64,000 bases of DNA from Taxillus chinensis (GCA_023512835.1 CM042089.1:49747004-49811003), one strand, 5' to 3'. Counted from the stretch's first letter, positions 9,433-21,120 are shown. A program made the numbers and translations. Notes: a model not told the origin generated them from the sequence alone.

Positions 9433-10936
9433 TGACCTAAATAAATTGGTTTGATAGGTTTAGCAGCAAGTGCACTGGTCAAGTAATAAAGTGAAGTATT
9501 TAAACTCCGGTTGTCAAAACCACAGGGAGGTAGCCAATGTTGTTAAGTAGCAAGCACCAAGCTAGCAAATTTAATTTATGTCTAAATAATTAATTTTTGT
9601 ATTTTAAATTAAAGTCTAAGTCTTAAACATGCAAAATGCAGAATTTCACCACCCAATGCCTGATAGCAATGAATTAAAGAATCCAAGGTCACAATTTCAC
9701 CATCCAATGCCTGATAATATTCTAGTTATGGTACTTGTTCTTCAACCAATCAATTAATTCCATATTCATATTGATCATTTCCCACCAATCCTACACTTGG
9801 TCCATGTTAAGAAAGGTTTAAGTCTTTATTTCCATTTGGTCCATAAGAATAAAAGTACATAGAGGAAAATTACCAATCTAAAAATCGCAGACTTGGTCTA
9901 TCATGCAATCATTAAACCTAATTCACCAAATTCCACCCTAGACAAGGGCTGAGATAATCTAATCATGTATAAATTAGATTTAACAGTCAAACATCAATGA
10001 ACTAAACATCAAATAAGGTATTCTCAAATTAAACAAGCACAATCCATAACCAAGAGTACTACAAAACATTGGGGGCTACATTGCTCCCGTAGAACAAAAG
10101 TTTTACCCCATAATTATTCTCACAATCACAATAAACTCAGAATAACACATGATTACAGTACCAGTAAAAAGAGAGAGAGGAAAAAAGATGATAAACAGCC
10201 CCAACACTTCTCCTTCTCTGCCAGAAACCCTAGCCATCAAACTCCAAAGCTGCTTCTGTCTCTCCAAGAATCCGCTCTAGTCTCTGTCTGCATTTCAGTG
10301 TCTCCAAAAGCATCCGTTGCTGCCTCCAAGAATCCTCCTTTTATAAGGCTGTAGGTCATGCATAAAGTGTGCCCTAGTGCCAGCTATTGTCGCTACCAAA
10401 ACGACGTAGTTTTGGTAAGTGACGGCGATTCCTCCTTCAAATCTCAATAAAACTCAAACCAAGCGGAATTGGGACCAGGTTCTTTAGAGAAAAGACATCA
10501 GTATAAGAAAACCAAGCTTCTTAAGCAAAAATATCCTTGCCCGCGACAATGCATGTGACAATGGCCATGTCACGTGCACCTCAGAATGCGTTGAAATTCA
10601 CTTCCAAGCTTTCTGTGATCATGTGGATGGCTACCATGCAGAAAAACCCTTGCACATGACAATGGTCATTGTCACGTACATCTTGATTTTGCCTTCTTTT
10701 CAGTCCATCTTCTTCCTAAAGCTTCTTCTTGAGTGTATAAGGTTATCTAGCAAATGTGTGTGAGAAAAATCTTGCAAAAACCTGTCAAAACCACTCAAAA
10801 AGCACAACTATATCCAAAATAGTGTTTTCCTTTGAGTTAGAGCAAATATATGCAAATTATCATGCGAAGAAGCCTTAGTCACACTCTAAAATAACCTAAA
10901 TATAGCCTAGAAGAACGGCATAAATGCTCGTTATCA
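9433..10936 (-). repeat. 5' LTR of the Athila-like element (1504 bp)
   Basis: TG at 9433 and CA at 10936 bound a unit homologous to the solo LTR at 7152-8689. The PBS is adjacent on the interior side. It holds G-box-like inverted pairs, the CAAAACTACGTCGTTTTG palindrome (reverse strand, 10397-10414) and a TATA box. The flanking 5 bp at 10937-10941 are CTCGA, and the partner duplication is not visible because the other end is outside the window. Confidence 0.93.
10349..10680 (-). promoter_or_regulatory. U3 promoter module of the Athila-like 5' LTR
   Basis: On the reverse strand: an imperfect hairpin at 10651-10680 (11 of 13 arm positions pair), a second at 10551-10577 (9 of 10 pair), then the perfect palindrome CCAAAAC/GTTTTGG around TACGTC at 10396-10415, then TATAAAAG at about 10349-10356. 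The 18-bp core CAAAACTACGTCGTTTTG is identical, in sense orientation, to that of the chromovirus LTRs. Confidence 0.7.
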
Positions 10937-11486
10937 CTCGATCTATCCAAATATGAGTCTTTACACGACTACTAACCTTCGACCCTTGACTTCGACCCTT
11001 TGACCGATGATGCTTTGACTTTGACCCTTGACCTATAACCCTTCGACCCGCCAACCTTCGACCCTTGACCTTGGCTGTTGACCACCGATGCTTTGATTGT
11101 TAACCTTAACCCGTCGACCTACCAACACTTCAACTCTTTGACCTTTGACCCCCGTTGTTTGGCCTTATTTTCCGTCGACTCTTTCCTTTGTAGTCACGTG
11201 ATGCATTTTTTTTATGAGCTGGCCATTTGTTAAAGATGCTTTTCAATGCCGATCGGAAATAAAACATGGAATCTAAAAATAAAAATACTGGCATCAATAA
11301 TACAGTAATAAATGCTATAATTAATACAATACAGCCAACCCCTTTAAATTAAGTCTTTTGTCCATGCGAGGAAATGGGGAAGAGAAGGAAGAGAATACCT
11401 AGAGGAACAGAAAAAATTTAAAAGAACTGCTGCCACTCTCTCTCTTATGCCGAGTTCATCCCTCCCATTAGTTTCTCCATTCTTTC
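10937..11486. other. unassigned tract with W-box-rich repeats
   Basis: From about 10968 to 11165 the sequence is a degenerate repeat of (T/C)TTGACC(C/T) with about nine TTGAC cores, the W-box bound by WRKY factors. The rest (11166-11486) is AT-rich with no open frame or repeat that I recognise. No gene is adjacent, so a regulatory role is unsupported. Confidence 0.55.
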
Positions 11487-12069
11487 TGTGAGGACCCATG
11501 TCTTAGTTCAGAGAGTTAGAGGTTGAGAGGTGCCTTTTGTTGCTAAAATTATGGTTTCCATGTGTATTTTATGGTATTTTGGAGTGAGCAAAGGGGATCA
11601 GGGTCAAATCTGAGACACCAATGATATGAAGTAAGGATCTGAGCGATCCCTTAGCAAGGAGTAGGCCTTGGTAGTCCGGAGTAATCCATCGCATTACTAG
11701 CTCAGATTAATCCACAGCATTAGTGATCCGGAGTAGCGGAGGTCGATGCGTGTTCAGGGCCAAGTCGACCTATTGTAGCATGTCTTCTTTGTTATACATA
11801 TAAATATATATATTCGGAATTTTTTGGGAGGAAGAAAACCTAGCCGCCGTCGCACTTTTGGAGGAGGAAGAGAGAGAGAGAGAGAGAGGAATCACTGTCG
11901 GTTTAAGCGTGTCGTTGTGTCTTAAGGGCAGAGGACGGCTATCGAAGAAGGGCGAGGTGCAAGGGAAGACCTTCGAGTTGGAGCTCTAAGTTCGCCCGTT
12001 TTCGAGCTAGGGATTATGTGCTTCTTGAACCTATTCTAGGGTTGGTTTTTTAGCTAATTAGTATGTATA

Positions 12070-12634
12070 TGTAATGACCTGTGTTTTGAGATGTGTAGAG
12101 TTAGTCACAGTTTTGCCTTTTGAGTGGCAGTTTTTCTAGTTTTTGGGGAACTTCTACTCATGGACTTTAGGCAAATCATTTTATTTACCAAATAGGGAAT
12201 TTTTGACGAAAGGGGGCAGCCTAGGGAGGCAGAAATAGAGTGCAAGTCATATGGGGCATTATGACGTGCAAGGATTTTTTTGTATGCCTGCCTTTTACAT
12301 GATGCAAGGAAGCTTGCGGTAGAATTTCACAGCATTTGGAGCTGCACGTCATATGGGGATATGACGTGCATTATGGCATGCAGCCATGTTTTTGCACCAT
12401 CACCTTGGTTTTGTGATTCTAATCATCTTTTCCTAAAAGGGCATGTTAGAATTGTGGGTATTTTGTCTTGTGTAGATGCAAGAAGGTTGTATCTTGTTCC
12501 ATCAAAACTACGTCATTTTGATGCTGGGGTTCACTTAATCAAAACTACGTCGTTTTGATGTCGAGGTGTCTTTATAAAGAGGTGGAGGTCTCTTAGGTTT
12601 AGGGTTCTTCTTTTCCTTAGCCGCCGCAACCGTC

Positions 12635-12667
<33 letters not shown>

Positions 12668-13192
12668 CAAGGAGAGCTTCTGACCGTTGTTGCCGGGGTG
12701 GTTACTGTGGTGAACGGCGTTTGGCGTGGAGGCTAGAACGTGAAAGATCCTTGAGGTAGGGGTTCTGTTCCTCCTTGAACCTATCCCAGGGTTATGGCCT
12801 TGTGGTAAGCGATTTGTAATCTGGATATATTATATGTAAATCCATATAGGTGTGATCTCCTATATGGATGTTGGCCTTCAATGGCATGTTTTGCTTGGAT
12901 GTATATATATACGTATGTTAAGTGTTTGATGTTGGCCTTCAATGGCATGTGTATATATATACACATGTGGGAGTATTGTATCCTAGCCCCTTCTTCACCG
13001 TGTGGAGTATTGTATGTAAACGTTTATCCTATTTTGAATTTAATAAATTTATGATTTTGTCTTTCCGAATATCAGCTGTGTAGTGTATGATGCCCTGTGT
13101 GGGAGTATTGTATCCTAGCCCCTTCTCCACTGTGTGGGTAAAGGGGGAGTCACGAACCGGTTTCTTCGGGTTGGAAATTCGGGGCGTGATAG
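12070..13192 (+). repeat. solo chromovirus LTR with TSD GTATA
   Basis: The unit TGTAATGACC...GGGCGTGATA is flanked by GTATA at 12065-12069 and 13193-13197, so it is a precise insertion into the F LTR. The last dinucleotide is TA where its relatives have CA, a C-to-T change. It lacks the GC-rich tandem array. It contains the two hairpins, two palindromes (12501-12522, 12538-12559) and TATAAA (12573-12578). Confidence 0.92.
12241..12578 (+). promoter_or_regulatory. U3 promoter module of the solo LTR
   Basis: Hairpin 1 is at 12241-12270 (arms TGCAAGTCATA and TATGACGTGCA, one mismatch). Hairpin 2 is at 12344-12369 (arms GCACGTCATAT and ATATGACGTGC, loop GGGG, perfect). Two ACGTC palindromes and TATAAA follow. 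The arms differ from those of the other LTR subfamilies but remain complementary. Confidence 0.7.
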
Positions 13193-14022
13193 TATATGTC
13201 TATATGTAAATTCATATAGGTGTGATTTCCTATATGAATGTTGGCCTTCATTGGCATGTTGTGCTTGTGTATGTTGATGAGTCCGGGGTTAGTGGAGATT
13301 AATGGTTCGCTTTGTGGTGTGGTTGTGTTCGTTCGTGGTAGTTTTGCAGTAGAGTCTCGTGAACTTAACCTAATTATGGCTTGCGCGTTAGATGTTGAGT
13401 ACATGTGTTTATTTGATGTGTTATGAATATACATTATTGTATTGTGCTTGAAAATGTGCTATATGGAACTATGGTAGCCTGTGTGGCTATGGAACTATAG
13501 CAGCCTATGTGGCTGTGACTGTGGTAGCCTATGTGGCTATCGTTATGGTTGTGCTTGCTAGTGTGGTTTGCTGATGTGTGGCCTTAATTATAAATCCTGA
13601 TAATAACCTATTTATATACTATTGCCATGAAACTACACTTGTGCACGCCATCATGTAGATGCTAGGGCATGGGATATTTTGGGTAGACATCATCCCTACT
13701 GAGCTGTGGTTGCTCACCCCTCCAGTTGTGTTTTGTGTCTTTTCAGAAATCTGCAGGCGTTAGGTGGAACACTAAGGTGGAAGACCAAATTTATTGTTTG
13801 ATTCTTTTTCCTATTATGTTATTTTGAGGAAACTAATGTAACTCTAATGGGAAATTGATATAAATTGAATGTAATAAAGACATGTGGTTTGGCTTGTGGA
13901 CATTTGTTGTGGTTGTTGTAATGTTTCTGTGTAGTACTGTTTAAGCTAAGCCCCTTGCCCACCGGATGGGTAATGGGAAGTCACGAACCAGTTTCCTCGA
14001 TTTGGAAATTCAGGGTATGACA

Positions 14023-14487
14023 ATATGGTAGTAGAGCATGGTCTAGTTGGGATAGGGTAGTAAGTGGATTTGGTTATCTTAAGTCCTTCGGAGGAGCCTG
14101 GAGGGACATGGCTGATCAATATAGTCCTCTTTGAGCCTCTAAGGTGTACTTGGGGTAGTCCAGTCCTGTGGTAGGATTTGCATACATTGGCATTAGAGTA
14201 CTAGTTGCATTTGTTGTTTTTGTGTGATAAAACTTTAAATGTGATAAGGAAATGTGAACAATGTAATAAGGCTTTAAATATGCATCTCTGATATATTGTG
14301 ATAACCTATGTATGAATGTGAGGAAAAGAACTTGTGATATTAAGTTGTGTGCTTGTGGACTTGATGCTTGTGCAATGTGGTTTAATGCATTGTGTGATAA
14401 TTGAATTGAGAGGTGGGGTAGAAGTAGTGAGACTCAATAAATTGCAAATGCATTTTGACAATTGTGTTCCTTACTTAGACAAGAAGA
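14023..14487 (+). other. PBS and leader of element F
   Basis: TGGTAGTAGAGC (14026-14037) is the iMet-type PBS with two changes from TGGTATCAGAGC. The leader is homologous to those of A-E (agcatggtctagttgg...) and noncoding. It ends just before the gag ATG at 14488. Confidence 0.8.
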
Positions 14488-14750
14488 ATGCCACCAAGCA
14501 GAGGGACTCGTGCGTCCAAGGCAATGACAGATGAGTTGTCTTCCCATGAGGGGCTAGGTGCGGGGCAGCCCGTTGGAGGAAATGAGTTGTTGCTGGCACA
14601 CTTGTGAGCGGACATCTAACATGAAGTCCAAGAGCTGAGGGAGGGCATCCAGCAAGAGGTCTGGGAGGAAATGCGCCGTGAGATAGTGGCACGGCAAGTG
14701 GTACCACCACTACTGTCATCACCAGTTTTCATCCGGGCCGCAACCGAGTG
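14488..14750 (+). pseudogene. gag: gag N-terminus of element F, truncated
   Basis: The ATG at 14488 begins a protein like the chromovirus gags elsewhere in the window (theirs open MPPRRVTRAS; this one opens MPPSRGTRAS), followed by the charged helix EVQELREGIQQEV. In-frame stops occur near 14607. Homology ends abruptly at about 14750, where an unrelated repeat begins. Only about 85 codons of gag are left and there is no core or zinc knuckle. The rest is either deleted or displaced beyond the window. Confidence 0.8.
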
Positions 14751-16054
14751 ATGAGATTGTACAGAGTCACCACCAACTATTTTTGGGGGTGCAGTTGGTC
14801 ACCTAAAATGTGGGTAGTCTATGTTACTAGAGATAAGGGTTCGGGGGTTGGTTACGTGTAGGGAAGGATTAGCACCCCTACAATGCCCTTTCGATACCTA
14901 TAGGAGGAGGAGGTTTCTATTTGTTTTTCACTGTTTTGATTGGGTCGAGGCACTATGGTTTTCCTAGAAAGTCTAAGTTTTTTATTTGGCTAAGTTGTTT
15001 ATCAAAGTTATGGTTAAAATTAATTTATCCTACATTTCTAAAGGAAAACCTAAAAGTTTTCTTTTACTTTTTTTGTTTGAAGTGAAAAATGAAATCCTAA
15101 GGTTATGGTTTTTTTCATTTTTTTTGTTTTGTTTTGTTTTGCCTTTTTTTTCTTTCTTTTTTTTGTTTTTGTTCTAAAAATTGAAGTCCTAAAAAATTCA
15201 AATATGCGTTTTTTCAAATTTTCTGTTTTCGGTTTGAAAATGTTTTTTTTGTTTTGTTGTTTTTTTGGTTTTTTGGTTTTTCTGTTTTTGTGCAGACGTT
15301 TTTCTTTGATTTTTTTTGTTTTTTTGTTTTTTTAAAGAATTAGAACTACAAAACTACAAACCAACACAATAATATATAATGTGACGTGTGTGATTGTGAC
15401 ATCCACAAACAAAGTAATAAAGTGAAATAAAAATAAACATTCACTTTTTTTTCATGCCTCTTTCTTTTTCTCTTCTAGCTTTCTCTAATTTTTTTTTTTT
15501 TTTGCTTTTTACATATTACAAGTATATTCCGCAAAATACACAAAGCAAACAAAAATAAAAAAATGATTACATCGCTAAAAGAGAGGAAACAAAAAAACAA
15601 ATGAAAATAAAACGAAATACAAATGAGTGAAGCGAAAACAAACAATAAAAAAAACAATAATAAAGGTTGCTGAACTGACTTTGTTGATCACCACGTTCGA
15701 GCTCTCCTGTTGGCGTCGGTAGCGCTGGAAGAAACTCCAAATTTGGTGGAAAGTTGGGAACTTGCCTTGTGCAGCGCGCCAGAGTTTGGACGAAATTTGA
15801 AATTGACACTGGAGATGGACTGGAACTGGGGAAGGATTAGAGAAAAGCTCTTGGAATTTTTTTAGAGAGAGATTGGAACAAAAACTCTTGGGATTCTTTT
15901 GGATTTTCGTGGGTGTTTTGAATGTGATCTCTGGACTGGGGCCTTTTTTAGGAAGGAGCTTGGGCGTTTCTGTTGGATCAAACCTAAAATTTGGATAATG
16001 CGGAACAAACCCTATGTAATTTGACTCGAGATGTTTCATGTTTATTATTAAGTC
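14751..16054. repeat. unclassified repeat, probably an LTR-element fragment
   Basis: It opens TGATGAGATTGTACAGAG and contains a segment (GGTTACGTGTAGGG, then AAGGATTAGCACCCC) of a type I recall from many plant repeats, though I cannot assign a family. From 15060 to 15340 the plus strand is strongly T-rich, and from 15540 to 15660 it is A-rich. The last 400 bp look like a non-coding leader. Phe-rich frames in the T-rich part are compositional. The right boundary is set by the Copia LTR and is approximate. Confidence 0.4.
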
Positions 16055-17327
16055 TGTGCAGATGAGTTTACTCTAATCCGGACCTACTCGTGTGAGAACA
16101 AAGCTAAGGATAGGATACATAATCCGGATCCGGATCATCATCAGTATCGTCATTCACTTGGTACATAACCGAGTCTTCATCCGGAGTAAGGACTTTTCAT
16201 GCGGACTAAACACTTGACAAAACGACTTGAGGAACCCTTGTCTAACTCTCAACTTCACTAAGTCAATTGATACGGAATAAGATCCCAAGTCTATCACTCG
16301 CACAAAATAAGAGAGACTTGTTGAGGAGAGAGAATCGAAATTGTCACTCCACTAGACTAAACAAAAAGAAGACACGGACTAAGAAATCCGAATCTCATTC
16401 GAACGGAGTAAGGACAATTGTTGCGGAGTAAGGACAACAAATACGGAATAAGGAATCTGACCCATTACTCATGTGGAGTAAGGATTCACCGATACAGAGT
16501 GAGCTTTCAGTACCTACTTTATGCGGAGTAAGGAAGCGCTGATGCGAAATAAGCTCTCCGAGCCTATACTTCATGTGGAGTAAGAGGCACTGACACGGAA
16601 GAAGGATTCCAGGACTTCATTCATATGGAGTAAGCAACCACTGACATGAAGTAATGATCCGAGCTTCGCTGATACGGAGTAAGGAACCTTATGACAGACT
16701 AAGAAGACGCTGCTTCATCATTTCCAAGCCGCTTTTATTGCAATCAGCTCGCTTCGTCCCGATGTAAAACAAACCCGTTGAAAACCTAAATTCTTACACG
16801 TGGATCATGCGGAGATATGGACGTGATCTCAAATGCAATTGGAATCAAGCAAGAATTCACCAGAACTTATGCTTCCAATATTTCGAGCTCCACATCCCCA
16901 GCAGTTAAAGCTTTAGCATTTTCCGATGAAGAACTTCAATGCTTCACACTACTCGGAAAATGCAGTTCCAAGATAGATTCCTAAGATGTCTCTATATACC
17001 TGAAGCAATGTAAAATATATGTACGCGCGCGCTTACTAATACTCATATACTTACAAGCGTGTATCGTGTGAAATAGCTTATACGGAGATTTACAGCCAAG
17101 TGTGTGTAACCATAACAGAGTGTTGTGTTGTAATCAGCTAAAGTGCTGTTTTACTTCGTTGTAATTATCTTCAGATAATAAAGCAACATACTTCCACTAC
17201 CTGGTTAATCTTCCGCACTGATTTTATTCGTTTAACCAGAGTGAGTGTCTAGCCATTAAGAGAGAGAAAGAATTTTCAAAGAGCCTATTCACCCACCCCC
17301 CCCCCTCTAGGCTCTTCGGGACCAACA
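16055..17327 (+). repeat. 5' LTR of the Sirevirus-like element
   Basis: The right end is set by ACCAACA (ends 17327), 2 nt before the PBS. The left end, TGTGCAGATGAG at 16055, is my best guess and may be off by some tens of bases, as no 3' LTR is available. Between 16395 and 16690 a divergent repeat with core CGGAGTAAGGA occurs about every 60 bp. C9-10 and CTCTAGG precede the end. Confidence 0.7.
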
Positions 17328-17329
17328 AG

Positions 17330-17341
17330 TGGTATCAGAGC
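17330..17341 (+). other. primer binding site, tRNA-iMet
   Basis: TGGTATCAGAGC, a perfect 12-nt complement of the plant initiator tRNA-Met 3' end, 2 nt after the LTR. It confirms the orientation and LTR end. Confidence 0.95.
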
Positions 17342-17388
17342 AAGTTCTACCTGCTCGTAGAGATCCCTCACTCCCTCTTAACTTAATA

Positions 17389-19158
17389 ATGGCCGAAGAA
17401 AGCAGCATGCTATTCAACACCCGCCTTAACTCCGGGGGAGCTCAGGAGCCCCTTCCCAACCGAAGCAGCAGTGAAAATGTTGATCCACCTCAACCTGCTG
17501 CTGCCGCTGCTCCTCAACCATGGAGTTCAGGCTACACTTTAAGCAAACCGCCAAAGTTCACACCAGAGCTTTTCTCCCAGTGGAAAGCTCGCATGAAGAT
17601 GTTCATGACCTGTCATGATCATCTAATATGGCCTTGTCTTCATCAGGAGCTTCCCATTCCGATGACCATCAGAGAAAATGGGGTCAGGAGGCCAAAGACT
17701 GATGCTGAACTCACTCACGATGAAAGAGCCTGGCAATATGCCAATGAAAAGGCTCTAGCTTATGTGACATCGTCCTTGGATTCAGACACCTTCACGGACG
17801 TCTAGGGTTGCACGACAGTAAAAGCTGTGTGGGACAAATTGACTATTCTATATGAAGGAAGTCAGTCCCAGATGCAGAACGTCATTTGCGCTCTCAGATA
17901 GAACTTTGAGAGCATCAACCACAAACCTGGCGAATCCCTGGAGAGCATCTATCGGCGATTCGGCAAGCTTATCCTGGAATTGAAAGCTGTCAATGAGCAT
18001 TACACTCAGTTCTAAATAAATGACAAGTTCTTTTGTTCCCTGCCGGATCGCTATTACTCCAAGCAACTCCAGATGCAATCCAAATACAACTGGCAGTATG
18101 CTCCCCTTGAAGAGCTATATGGAGAGCTACGGACTCATGAGGTCAGATTCAAATACACTGACTGAGACGAGAAGATAGCTCGGAAAGAAAAGGGGGTAGC
18201 TCTTAAGGTTACGGCTGGACCAAGCATGCTGACGGAGGATGATACGGAAGAGTCAGAAAACTTTGAGTCGGACATGGAAGAAGAAATAGCACTCCTGGTG
18301 AAATCCTTCACACGATTTCTACGGAAAAGCAGAAAAGGATTCAGAAGAGGCTCTTCCTCATCCTCGAGAAGGAAGGAGCGGTCGGAGTCGACATCCCAAG
18401 ACTGCTACAATTGCGGGAAACCTGGTCATTGGGCCAAGGACTGTAGATCCAAACCCAAGACGGCCGACAAGGATGACAAGGTTAAACCCCGACGCTCCAC
18501 CTTAGACAACAGCAAAATGAAGACAAAGGCGTTCGTCTCAAAATACAATAGTGGTTCGGAAGAAGAAGAGGAATCTTCAGACGACGAACCAACGGAAAAG
18601 GCGAACGTCTGCCTCATGGCAAACGCTGAGGTACCTTCTATCTCTGAGCTCTTGAGTAAATTAGAGTCTCTCACTAAGGAACGTGATAATGAAAAGAATG
18701 AGAGATTAATAATTACTCAAATGTATCAAAATATGAGTGGTCAGACTAAACACCTAGAACTTACTGTTTCTAAACTTGAAAAGGATATAGCTGACTACCA
18801 AAGCAGGGAGGTTTTGTATCACAACCTAAGAGCTGAAAATCACTTGCTAAATGCCAACCTCACAGGCATGATTGTAAATCTTAAAAGACTCGAGATTGAA
18901 CTTGAGAAGGAAAAGGAAATAAATTGTAAACGGCTAAAATCCGGAGAAATAGCCTCTACATTTAGAACTGATCCTAACAATATCCGAGTCAAACCTAGCC
19001 TAGGATCCGAATCCACTTCCACTGCTACAACTACTGAGTGCCCTCCGGACTACACTCCAAAACTAACCAACCTATATCCTGTTAGTACATCTAAACCGTT
19101 GGATGGTTTTGTTTCAGGTGGCACCATAGTTTATGATTGTGGAAGAGAGGCTCGCTAA
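17389..19158 (+). pseudogene. gag: Copia gag with zinc knuckle and coiled coil
   Basis: The start is ATG 17389 (MAEESSMLFN), 48 nt after the PBS. An in-frame reading from 17329 has no ATG of its own. An Ala/Pro-rich N-terminus leads to the Copia gag core (KPPKFTPELFSQWKARM, ..AVWDKL..LYEGS). The stop at 17803-17805 is TAG where relatives usually have Gln. More stops fall near 17900, 18015 and 18164. A CCHC knuckle (CYNCGKPGHWAKDC) is at 18403-18444, then acidic and Ser-rich linkers, then a predicted coiled coil (about 18640-18940). The knuckle would bind genomic RNA. A second CCHC (CSICHEIGHYYYEC) lies downstream at 19378-19419. Confidence 0.9.
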
Positions 19159-19377
19159 TCCCAAAGTAGTAGCACCCGTACCAAACGATGAAGGGAAGGT
19201 TGCCGTAGTTAAAGCCGAAACTACAGCACCCCCGAAACAAAGAAAAGGCAAAGGTTGACGCTTCTAGGGCCAAGAACGCGTCACTGTTTCACAGAGGATT
19301 AGGCCATAGGGAGCAGTAGGAAACCCTGTTAAGCCAAAGAAAACTGTATCCCACGTGTAACTCCATATCATAGAGTC

Positions 19378-21120
19378 TGTTCGATATGTCATGAAATAGG
19401 TCACTACTATTATGAATGTTGGAGTCTATCTGATGACTGGTTGTGTAATAACTTTTCAATCAATAAAAATCAGGTTGTCAAAAAGGGTTCTTCTCGGAAA
19501 TCTAAATCTAAAACTCCTCTGAGCATCTCTCCTAGGAAAACCCAAGTTAAAGAAGCAACTAATACGAAAAAAGCTAAGTCAACCTGGAAAGTTAAAGTTC
19601 CGAGCAACGTAAAATCCGGAATAGTTGACACTGTTGTTGTTTCTCCTAGCGCCGAAACAAGTTTGGGCACCAAAAGTGTAATCTGTTGTCTTGCAGAGCA
19701 TCTATGGAATTCACTACCATCTCACTTGAAGTCAAAGATCAATCAAAGCAAGTGGATACTCGATAGCGGATGCTCCGGACATATGACGGGTGATAAGTCT
19801 CTGCTCGTGGATGTTACTAACAAACGAGGCCTATCCGTAACATATGGTGACAACAGTAAAGGTAAGACTGTGGGGTATGACACTTTAACCAACGGCTATG
19901 TATCGATAACTAAGGTTGCATTAGTCGAAGGTTTGAAGCATAATCTACTGAGTGTCAGTGATTTATGTGACAAACGATTCATAGTTTCCTTTTTGTCAAA
20001 CACCTACACAGTTAGAGATAACTTATCCGGAGATATTAAGTTATCCGGATCAGGAGATGGGGACATATATGCTGTGGTCTTGAGAAACAATTCTTCTGAC
20101 CTGTATGCTTCCTCACTACAGCATCACATGAAGATAGTTGGCTATGGCACAAGCATTGCGCACATTTAAATTTTAAGACCTTGTCTAAATTAGCGTCGCT
20201 TGATTTGGTCACTGGCTTACCTAAACACAAATACTCCAGAGACACTCTCTGTCGACAATGCCAACTTGGCAAACAGACCAAACATAGTTTTAAGAGCAAA
20301 TCAATTAATTCAATAACTGCTCCCTTACAACTACTTCACATGGATCTTTGTGGTCCCATTTCTGTTTCTTCACTAGCTGGTGCGAAATATACTCTTGTGG
20401 TTATCGATGACTTCACCAGGTACACATGGGTGTTGTTCCTAAAATCTAAGGATCAAACCTTTGAACACCTTTTCAATCTCTTCGACTGGATAAGCAACTC
20501 AAAAGGACTGAGCATTAAATGCATCAGGAGTGATCATGGTACAGAATTTGATTTTTCAGATATGAGGTCATATTGTTCTGAACAGGGCATTCAGCACAAC
20601 TTCTCTGCGCCCAAAACTCCACAACAAAACGGGGTAGTTGAGCGCAAGAATCGCACTTTAGTCGAGGCTGGCGGATCAATGTTAGCCAGGGCAAAGCTTC
20701 CTCTGTCTATGGGTCAAGCGGGGTCTCTTGCCTGCTATGTTCGTAACGGAACTCTTATAAATAAATTTACCATGAAAACACCCTATGAGATGTGGAAAGG
20801 CCGAAAGCCTTCTATTTCACACTTGAACTTTTGGGTGTACTTGCTACATCTTGAACAATGGAAAAGAATCCCGGAATAAATTTGAACCAAAATCTGATGA
20901 TGGGATATTTGTTGGGTATTGATTTCATAGCAAGGCTTATTGGGTTTTCAATAGAAAACTCTTCAAAGTTGAAGAATCTATCCATGTGACCTTTGATGAA
21001 GCTAACCTGGATTGGTCGAAAGTTGGTTCTCCAAGTTCTAATGTGCAGGATCAAGACGACAACATTGACTACTCAAAGTTTATGAATGTTCCTGTCACTC
21101 CTACTGACCAACCACATGGC
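19378..21120 (+). pseudogene. pol: Copia protease and integrase
   Basis: After a second knuckle (19378-19419) and a basic linker comes the aspartic protease with Asp-Ser-Gly at 19762-19770 (WILDSGCSGHM). The pre-integrase domain has its conserved His/Cys residues at about 20130-20280 (CRQCQLGKQTKH), with a stop at about 20167. Integrase core: Asp in MDLCGP (about 20341), Asp in IRSDHGTEF (about 20524), and Glu in NGVVERKNR (about 20640). A stop near 20877 breaks the C-terminal part, which stays recognisable to about 21060 (KLFKVEESIHVTFDEA). Confidence 0.9.

Larger units (their letters stand above)
3971..10936 (-). mobile_element. Athila-like Ty3/Gypsy element, truncated
   Basis: On the reverse strand: 5' LTR (9433-10936), PBS (9409-9426), gag, protease, RT and the start of RNase H, which is cut at 3970/3971 by chromovirus L. 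Lineage clues are the tRNA-Asp-type PBS, the RT motif FMDDFS, the protease motif DLGASINLMP and a gag rich in Gln and charged residues. A second, solo LTR of the same family sits inside gag. Many in-frame stops make it an old copy. The missing 3' part should lie left of the window, beyond L. Confidence 0.92.
11487..14022 (+). repeat. 5' LTR of old chromovirus F, split by a solo LTR
   Basis: It starts TGTGAGGACCC at 11487 and ends GGTATGACA at 14022, followed by a degenerate iMet-type PBS. Without the 1123-bp insertion and one target copy it is about 1.4 kb. It has a GA microsatellite (11872-11889) and a CAG|AAATC acceptor-like site near 13745. It shares the LTR-end sequence (GGAAAT...GACA) with the other chromoviruses but is clearly older. 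Confidence 0.82.

Noticed and set aside
11872..11889. Host promoter at the F LTR (AT-rich tract followed by GA repeat)
   Set aside because: It has the same arrangement as the other LTR leaders and is followed by LTR end, PBS and gag.
15105..15335. Phe-rich frame resembling a membrane protein
   Set aside because: Compositional artefact of a T-rich stretch with no start context or homologous feature.
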